DNA of 64,000 bases, taken from contig AP031437.1 of the NCBI GenBank assembly GCA_042854365.1, forward strand, positions 1,178,001 to 1,242,000, given 5' to 3'. Shown here in pieces: positions 59,284-64,000 of this stretch. Below the pieces are notes generated by a model. That model was not told the DNA's origin and did not search any database. It saw nothing but the letters and a program-made list of their open reading frames with translations. Position numbers and translations under genes: made by a program. The first letter of the stretch is position 1; each line of letters begins with the position of its first letter. The DNA comes from Anaeromassilibacillus sp001305115 (GTDB lineage: Bacteria; Bacillota; Clostridia; Oscillospirales; Acutalibacteraceae).

Positions 59284-59784
59284 ATGCTTCTTGAACTCGA
59301 AGACGTGTTTTTACAGGAGGGTGCCAGTCGTTCGTTTTGTGGCTCAATCGATCTATCATCCGTCAATATAAACGGCGCTTATCCATTTGTTGCGCCGGTT
59401 GAGGTTGAGGGAAAGGTTGAGAACCGCGCGGGACTTGTGCAGTTGGATGTGAAGGCGAAATTTCAGTTTTCAATTCCTTGCGACCGGTGTGCAGTCCAAG
59501 TAGAACGGCCATATAACTATCCTTTTTCGCATGTGCTGGTGTTGTCCTTGGAAAATGAAGAGGACAGTGGCGAATACATTCAGGTGAGTGATTATAAGTT
59601 GGACTTGGACGAACTAGTCCGGGCGGATATTTTGTTGGAGCTTCCGACAAAGTTCCTTTGTAAAGAGGATTGCAAGGGTTTATGTCCGCAATGTGGAAAG
59701 AATCTGAATGAAGGCGCATGCAATTGTCAAACACATCAGATTGACCCCCGTATGGAGGTCCTTAAACAACTGATAGATAGCTAA
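59284..59784 (+). CDS. yceD: YceD/DUF177 family protein
   Basis: A 166-residue protein of the DUF177 family, which almost always precedes rpmF and is linked to 23S rRNA maturation/accumulation. It has FSIPCDRCAVQVERPYNYPF in the middle and KEDCKGLCPQCGKNLNEGACNC near the end, giving zinc-type cysteines. GAGGTG lies before the ATG. It is 23 bases from rpmF. Confidence 0.9.
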   Translation: MLLELEDVFLQEGASRSFCGSIDLSSVNINGAYPFVAPVEVEGKVENRAGLVQLDVKAKFQFSIPCDRCAVQVERPYNYPFSHVLVLSLENEEDSGEYIQVSDYKLDLDELVRADILLELPTKFLCKEDCKGLCPQCGKNLNEGACNCQTHQIDPRMEVLKQLIDS

Positions 59785-59807
59785 GCTTTTATAAGGAGGT
59801 GCTGACC

Positions 59808-59990
59808 ATGGCGGTACCAAAGCGGAAAGTATCCAGCGCAAGACAGAATAAGAGACGTTCCAATGTGTGGAAGCTCGACGCTCCTGCACTGATGAAATGC
59901 CCGAAGTGCGGGGAGTACAAGGCGCCTCACAGAGTGTGCGACAACTGCGGTTTTTACAACGGCAGAGAAGTCATCAAGAAGGAAGCCTGA
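59808..59990 (+). CDS. rpmF: 50S ribosomal protein L32
   Basis: A 60-residue ribosomal protein: MAVPKRKVSSARQNKRRSN start and a zinc ribbon CPKCGEYKAPHRVCDNCG with all four cysteines (C+ form). AAGGAGGTG (59791-59800) fixes ATG 59808. Confidence 0.97.
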   Translation: MAVPKRKVSSARQNKRRSNVWKLDAPALMKCPKCGEYKAPHRVCDNCGFYNGREVIKKEA

Positions 59991-60008
59991 TTTTTTGATT
60001 TCCGAAGG

Positions 60009-60040
60009 ATAGAGAAGGAGAAATCCTTCTCTATTTTTTT
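60009..60040 (+). terminator. rpmF terminator
   Basis: ATAGAGAAGGA pairs with TCCTTCTCTAT around GAAA, then a T7 run. Confidence 0.92.
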
Positions 60041-60061
60041 GCTCTGAACAGGGGGGAGAAC

Positions 60062-61378
60062 ATGCCTGTAAAAATTCTGGCGGTGGAGGCAAACAGCCCT
60101 GCCCGGCATGCTGGGATTCAGCCGGGGGAAACCCTTGTCTCTATCAATGGCAATGAGATATGTGATATTTTGGATTATCGGTTTTATGAGACGGACCGGC
60201 ATTTGTCGATTGTTTTGCAGAATGAGATTGGGGAAGAACGGACCATTCAAATTCGAAAAGGACAATATGAATCCATCGGGTTGGAATTTGAAACATATTT
60301 GATGGACCAGCAGCATTCTTGTACCAACCGATGTATTTTCTGCTTTATCGACCAGTTGCCCAAAGGGATGCGAAAAAGCCTTTACTTCAAGGATGATGAT
60401 TCGCGTCTGTCGTTCTTGTTTGGAAACTATGTAACGTTGACGAATTTGAAGGAACGTGAGGTAGACCGCATTATCAAGATGCATATCAGCCCGATCAATA
60501 TCTCTGTACATACAACCAACCCAGAGTTGCGCGTCAAAATGATGGGAAACCGCTTTGCAGGGAAGTCCTTAGACATTCTGTACCGTTTTGCAAAGGCGGG
60601 AATTAAGCTGAACTGTCAGATTGTGCTGTGCCGGGACATCAACGATGGGGAAGAACTGGAACGAACGTTGCGGGACTTGACGGGTTTATGGCCGTCGGTC
60701 CAAAGTGTGGCGGTTGTTCCAATAGGGCTCACCAAACACCGTCAAGGGTTGTATCCCTTAATCGGATACGATCCGGAGACAGCTCTGGCGGTTGTACGGC
60801 AATTGGAGCGCTGGGGAGATCACTGCGAAAAGGAATATGGCCAACGTATCTGTTATGCCGCAGATGAGTTTTATCTAAAAGCGCAATTGCCGATTCCAGC
60901 TGCACCCTTCTACGGGGACTTCGACCAGTTGGAAAATGGCGTGGGGTTGATGGCGAGTTTACGGCAGGAATTTTTAGATGCGCTAGAGGATTTTGTTCCG
61001 CTAGAAAATCCCCGAAAGGTCACTTTGGCTACCGGTGTGGCAGCGCATCCTTTCTTGGATACATTGCTTGACGAACTGCGGCAAAGATGTCATAATTTAA
61101 CATGCGATGTGGTACCCATTGTAAATCACTTTTTTGGGGATACTATTACCGTAGCAGGTCTTGTGACAGGCGGAGACCTCCTCAAGCAGCTTCAAGGCCG
61201 GAACCTGGGCGACGCACTGCTGTTGCCCGATGTGATGCTCCGCAGAGAAGGGGACATTTTTTTAGACGATGTTTCTTTAGCAGAGCTGTCGGAGGCGTTA
61301 CAGATTCAAATCATCACCGTACCAAACGACGGTTATGCGCTGTTGGATGCGGTGACAGGGAGGGAAGAAAATGGCTAA
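60062..61378 (+). CDS. DUF512-family radical SAM protein with PDZ-like N-terminus
   Basis: A 438-residue protein. A PDZ-like N-terminal domain (KILAVEANSPARHAGIQPGETLVSINGNEI) leads to the cluster motif CTNRCIFC (C87, C91, C94) and the DUF512 region (FVPLENPRKVTLATGVAAHPFL, DVVPIVNHFFGDTITVAGLVTGGDL). The family is widespread in Firmicutes, usually next to der as here, and its reaction is not established. The stop overlaps der by eight bases. Confidence 0.88.
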   Translation: MPVKILAVEANSPARHAGIQPGETLVSINGNEICDILDYRFYETDRHLSIVLQNEIGEERTIQIRKGQYESIGLEFETYLMDQQHSCTNRCIFCFIDQLPKGMRKSLYFKDDDSRLSFLFGNYVTLTNLKEREVDRIIKMHISPINISVHTTNPELRVKMMGNRFAGKSLDILYRFAKAGIKLNCQIVLCRDINDGEELERTLRDLTGLWPSVQSVAVVPIGLTKHRQGLYPLIGYDPETALAVVRQLERWGDHCEKEYGQRICYAADEFYLKAQLPIPAAPFYGDFDQLENGVGLMASLRQEFLDALEDFVPLENPRKVTLATGVAAHPFLDTLLDELRQRCHNLTCDVVPIVNHFFGDTITVAGLVTGGDLLKQLQGRNLGDALLLPDVMLRREGDIFLDDVSLAELSEALQIQIITVPNDGYALLDAVTGREENG

Positions 61379-62702
61379 GCCAGTTGTGGCGATTGTCGGC
61401 AGGCCCAATGTCGGTAAATCGACCTTGTTTAATAAGTTGATTGGTCAGCGTTTGTCGATTGTGGATGATACGCCGGGAGTCACACGCGACCGAATTTATG
61501 GAGACTGCGAGTGGGAAGGGCGTAAATTTTCTCTGGTGGATACCGGAGGAATTGAGCCGAGTGCGAATGACGTAATCCTGTCTCAGATGCGCGCACAGGC
61601 GCAGTTGGCCATTGATGCGGCCGATGTGATCGTTTTGGTGACGGACATTCGTTCCGGCTTGGTGGCGACGGATGCCGACATCGCAGCGATGCTCCTCAAA
61701 AGCGGCCGTCCGGTGGTCCTTTGCGTCAACAAGTGTGATTCGGTTGGAGAGCCTCCGGCCGATTTTTATGAGTTTTACAATCTTGGTCTGGGGGACCCCG
61801 TGCAAGTTTCTTCGGTACATGGGCACGGGACCGGAGATCTGTTGGATCGTGTGATCGAGTATCTTCCAGAAGAGGATGGAAGAGAAGAGGAAGGCGAACT
61901 GATCCGTGTGGCGATCATCGGGAAGCCAAATGTGGGAAAAAGTTCTCTTGTGAATCGGATTTCCGGGGAAAATCGCTGTATTGTTTCCGACATCGCTGGG
62001 ACAACGCGCGACGCTATTGATACTGAAGTGGAAAATGCTTATGGGCATTTTATTCTGATCGATACAGCAGGGCTACGCCGCCGCAATAAGGTGGATGATT
62101 CCATTGAAAAATACAGTGTGATTCGTGCACAGATGGCGATCGAACGCGCAGACGTCTGTGTGATTATGATTGATGCAACGGTAGGGTTCACCGATCAGGA
62201 TTCAAAGGTCGCAGGATTGGCTCACGAGGCTGGAAAGGGATGCGTCATTGCCGTCAATAAGTGGGATGCAGTGGAGAAGGACGGCAACACTATGACGGCT
62301 TACCGCAAAAAGTTAGAGGAAGATTTCTCCTTTATGTCTTACGCGCCGTTTCTATTTTTATCGGCAAAGACAGGGCAGCGCATCGATCGTCTATTCGAGC
62401 TGATTAAACATGTAGCCAATTCCAATGCTATGCGGATAGCGACGGGGATGCTCAATGACGTGTTAGCACAAGCTACGGCACGCGTACAGCCTCCTACAGA
62501 TAAGGGCAAACGATTAAAGATCTATTATATGACCCAGGCTTCTACAAAGCCGCCGACATTTGTATGTTTTGTGAACTCGGCGGAGTTGTTCCATTTCTCC
62601 TATCAGAGATATTTGGAAAACCGAATCCGTGAAACGTTTGGTTTGGAGGGCACTCCGGTGCGCTTCATTGTCCGCGAGCGCGGCGATAAATCATCTGTTT
62701 AA
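61371..62702 (+). CDS. der: GTPase Der (EngA)
   Basis: A 443-residue tandem GTPase for 50S assembly. First G domain: GRPNVGKST, DTPGVTRDR, DTGG, NKCD. Second: GKPNVGKSS (~residue 184), AGTTRDAID, DTAG, NKWD. A C-terminal KH-like domain follows (RLKIYYMTQASTKPPTFVCFVN). Complete and of normal size. Confidence 0.97.
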   Translation: MAKPVVAIVGRPNVGKSTLFNKLIGQRLSIVDDTPGVTRDRIYGDCEWEGRKFSLVDTGGIEPSANDVILSQMRAQAQLAIDAADVIVLVTDIRSGLVATDADIAAMLLKSGRPVVLCVNKCDSVGEPPADFYEFYNLGLGDPVQVSSVHGHGTGDLLDRVIEYLPEEDGREEEGELIRVAIIGKPNVGKSSLVNRISGENRCIVSDIAGTTRDAIDTEVENAYGHFILIDTAGLRRRNKVDDSIEKYSVIRAQMAIERADVCVIMIDATVGFTDQDSKVAGLAHEAGKGCVIAVNKWDAVEKDGNTMTAYRKKLEEDFSFMSYAPFLFLSAKTGQRIDRLFELIKHVANSNAMRIATGMLNDVLAQATARVQPPTDKGKRLKIYYMTQASTKPPTFVCFVNSAELFHFSYQRYLENRIRETFGLEGTPVRFIVRERGDKSSV

Positions 62703-62725
62703 CGATTTTGTAGGAGGGACGATCC

Positions 62726-63433
62726 ATGAATCTTTTCATGAGCGCTGTTTTGCCGGCACTTTTGACAATGGTGATTGCCTATTTGCTGGGTAGTGTCAGC
62801 TCTTCCATCATTTTTACCAAACTGTTCAGCCATCAGGATATTCGAAAGATGGGAAGCGGAAATGCTGGCACAACCAATGTTCTTCGGTCAGTAGGGGCGA
62901 AGGCCGCGGCATGTACTTTTGTCTTTGACTTTGTCAAAGGTGTGTTGGCGGTCTTTATTGGAAAGTTGCTCTTTCAATATTTTGCCGCAGCATATCCATT
63001 AGCGGGAGTGTCCACATGGGAGTTTGTACAGTATGGCGCCTACTTGGCAGGAATTTTTTGCGTGTTGGGACATGATTTTCCAGTGTTCTTTGGATTTAAG
63101 GGAGGAAAGGGTGTTTTAACCAGCTGGGCGATTATTCTGCTGATCGATTGGCGTAGTTTTGTGTTTGTAATTGTTGTGTTTATTTTAGTGGTGTTGTTGA
63201 CAAGAATCGTCTCAGCAGGTTCTATCAGTGCAGGAATTGCGTTCCCGATCTGTACGTTTCTATTCAACTATCTTGTGGACCTCCGCATGTTTCAGATTGG
63301 CAGCCCGACGTACTGTGTTTTGAGCATGGTAGCAGCATTCTTCTTGGGAGGGCTGCTGGTATGGAAGCATCATGAAAACATTGCACGTTTGCGTGCAGGT
63401 ACAGAAAAGAAGCTCAGTGTGAAAAAGCATTGA
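62726..63433 (+). CDS. plsY: Acyl-phosphate:glycerol-3-phosphate acyltransferase
   Basis: A 235-residue membrane acyltransferase for the first step of phosphatidic acid synthesis. Five to seven helices; the conserved loops SVSSSIIFTKL, GSGNAGTTNVLRSVG, GHDFPVFFGFKGGKGV and the GISAGIAFP-like segment are present. It lies 24 bases after der, a common pairing. Its product feeds CdsA. Confidence 0.95.
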   Translation: MNLFMSAVLPALLTMVIAYLLGSVSSSIIFTKLFSHQDIRKMGSGNAGTTNVLRSVGAKAAACTFVFDFVKGVLAVFIGKLLFQYFAAAYPLAGVSTWEFVQYGAYLAGIFCVLGHDFPVFFGFKGGKGVLTSWAIILLIDWRSFVFVIVVFILVVLLTRIVSAGSISAGIAFPICTFLFNYLVDLRMFQIGSPTYCVLSMVAAFFLGGLLVWKHHENIARLRAGTEKKLSVKKH

Positions 63434-63471
63434 CGGCTTTGCAATCTCTACATAACAAAATGAAGAATCAA

Positions 63472-63512
63472 AGAGGCCGTGGAAACATCCGAACGATGTT
63501 TCCACGGCCTCT
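63472..63512. terminator. Hairpin between convergent plsY and rpmB
   Basis: A perfect 18-bp stem (63472-63489 with 63495-63512), loop CGAAC. The T-tract is poor; probably a bidirectional barrier. Confidence 0.7.
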
Positions 63513-63534
63513 CTATGCAACTGATAGAAAACGA

Positions 63535-63562
63535 AAAAAGGAGTCCACCTCTGGACTCCTTT
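63535..63562 (-). terminator. rpmB terminator (minus strand)
   Basis: Minus strand: AAAGGAGTCCA pairs with TGGACTCCTTT, followed by TTTT. Confidence 0.88.
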
Positions 63563-63579
63563 AAGCTTCTTTGTTCAGT

Positions 63580-63768
63580 TTAGACGGCACGGGTAACCTT
63601 GCCGGAACGCAAGCAACGGGTGCAGGCGTAAATACGCTTGGGGCTGCCATTTACAATCGCCTTCACACGACGAATGTTGGGCTTCCAAGTTCTGTTCGCA
63701 CGTCTGTGAGAATGAGAAACCTTGATACCGAAAGCAATATCCTTGCCACAAACATCACATTTTGCCAT
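63580..63768 (-). CDS. rpmB: 50S ribosomal protein L28
   Basis: A 62-residue ribosomal protein: MAKCDVCGKDIAFGIKVSHSHRRANRTW, KPNIRRVKA and a C-terminal CTRCLRSGKV, giving two CxxC pairs for zinc. AAAGGAGGTG precedes the ATG on the minus strand. It faces plsY. Confidence 0.97.
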   Translation of the reverse strand: MAKCDVCGKDIAFGIKVSHSHRRANRTWKPNIRRVKAIVNGSPKRIYACTRCLRSGKVTRAV

Positions 63769-63814
63769 GAGTCTGCACCTCCTTTAACGGGCTCATCAAA
63801 TTTGTAACAGTAGT

Positions 63815-63843
63815 ATTCTAGCAGATTCCTCTGGCAATTGCAA
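63815..63843 (-). promoter_or_regulatory. rpmB promoter (minus strand)
   Basis: Minus strand: TTGCAA (63843-63838), 17-base spacer, TAGAAT (63820-63815). Confidence 0.65.
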
Positions 63844-63912
63844 GCTTTTTCGCAAGAATATTTCGCAAAACGGCAAACATTTCCACAAAATTGCGTGTCA
63901 ACCACCCATATC

Positions 63913-63941
63913 TTGTATTTTGCGGCCAAACGTATTATAAT
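63913..63941 (+). promoter_or_regulatory. Promoter facing out of the window
   Basis: TTGTAT (63913-63918), 17-base spacer, TATAAT (63936-63941); divergent from rpmB. The gene it serves lies beyond the end of the window. Confidence 0.55.
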
Positions 63942-64000
63942 GAAACGACAAAAATGTGATGCCTGCGGGTAGGTCCTTTTTAAACCAATACTTTTCTGTA

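Noticed and set aside
63950..64000. Third copy of the A/B RNA element at the window end
   Set aside because: Only a short CCTTTTTAAACCA-like stretch resembles copy B, no stems can be checked, and the window ends; likely chance.

Overview
The window is a mid-GC, gene-dense chromosomal segment of an endospore-forming Clostridia-type Firmicute, most like the Oscillospiraceae/Ruminococcaceae. Four things point there: strong AGGAGG-type ribosome binding sites with many TTG and GTG starts; a PolC-type replicative polymerase; bifunctional Rel; and the Bacillus/Clostridium yabMNOPQ-divIC-yabR sporulation and division cluster. No genus can be named from sequence alone. Almost all genes lie on the + strand.

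Layout. 1-6.1 kb: recJ tail, rel, an MBL hydrolase, hemZ-like radical SAM protein, a uridine-kinase-like kinase and a zinc-ribbon protein. 6.3-11.4 kb: flippase, mazG, HU, rqcP, yabP, yabQ, divIC-like and S1 genes. 11.5-14.4 kb: amidohydrolase, an orphan fumarase alpha subunit and long-form hpf. 14.8-26.1 kb: a continuous block pyrH-frr-uppS-cdsA-dxr-rseP-ispG-polC plus a gamma-carbonic-anhydrase-like gene (ribosome recycling, undecaprenyl and phospholipid precursors, MEP isoprenoid pathway, replication). 26.2-27.7 kb: a TIR-Sel1 repeat protein, a candidate NAD-cleaving defence protein with an abnormal start. 28.6-35.0 kb: hisZGDCBAIE; hisH-hisF sit 20 kb away at 54.4-55.7 kb behind their own promoter. 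35.4-36.9 kb: a minus-strand island with a small membrane protein and an ImmA/ImmR-like protease-regulator pair. 37.2-39.7 kb: rpsU, yqeG, aroQ, efp and a CD1247-type protein. 39.8-42.3 kb: an SsuABC/Thi-type importer. 42.4-46 kb: a CapD/FlaA1-type enzyme and a DUF187-type lipoprotein. 46.1-51.0 kb: a tandem 145-bp repeat array leading into a three-gene MacB-like ABC cassette. 51.1-59.1 kb: accessory and housekeeping genes (HMA-like, GH25, MITE-like element, nagB, hisHF, dacF, pgi, P-loop protein). 59.3-63.8 kb: yceD-rpmF, DUF512 radical SAM, der, plsY, and rpmB on the minus strand.

Most unusual content: (1) five exact-period 145-bp tandem units (plus a sixth degenerate one) downstream of an extended -10 promoter and upstream of the MacB-like cassette. 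Each unit keeps the same hairpins and a 26-codon open frame with its own Shine-Dalgarno. (2) Two diverged copies of a ~240-nt element, one after hpf and one after hisE, with compensatory changes showing a structured RNA, possibly of the raiA-motif class. (3) The TIR-Sel1 protein, whose frame lacks a standard start codon and seems to need a CTG start or repair of an A5 frameshift. (4) An ImmR/ImmA pair with a perfect palindrome in its leader but no mobile element around it.

All product names rest on motif reading without database searches. Promoters and terminators are pattern calls.
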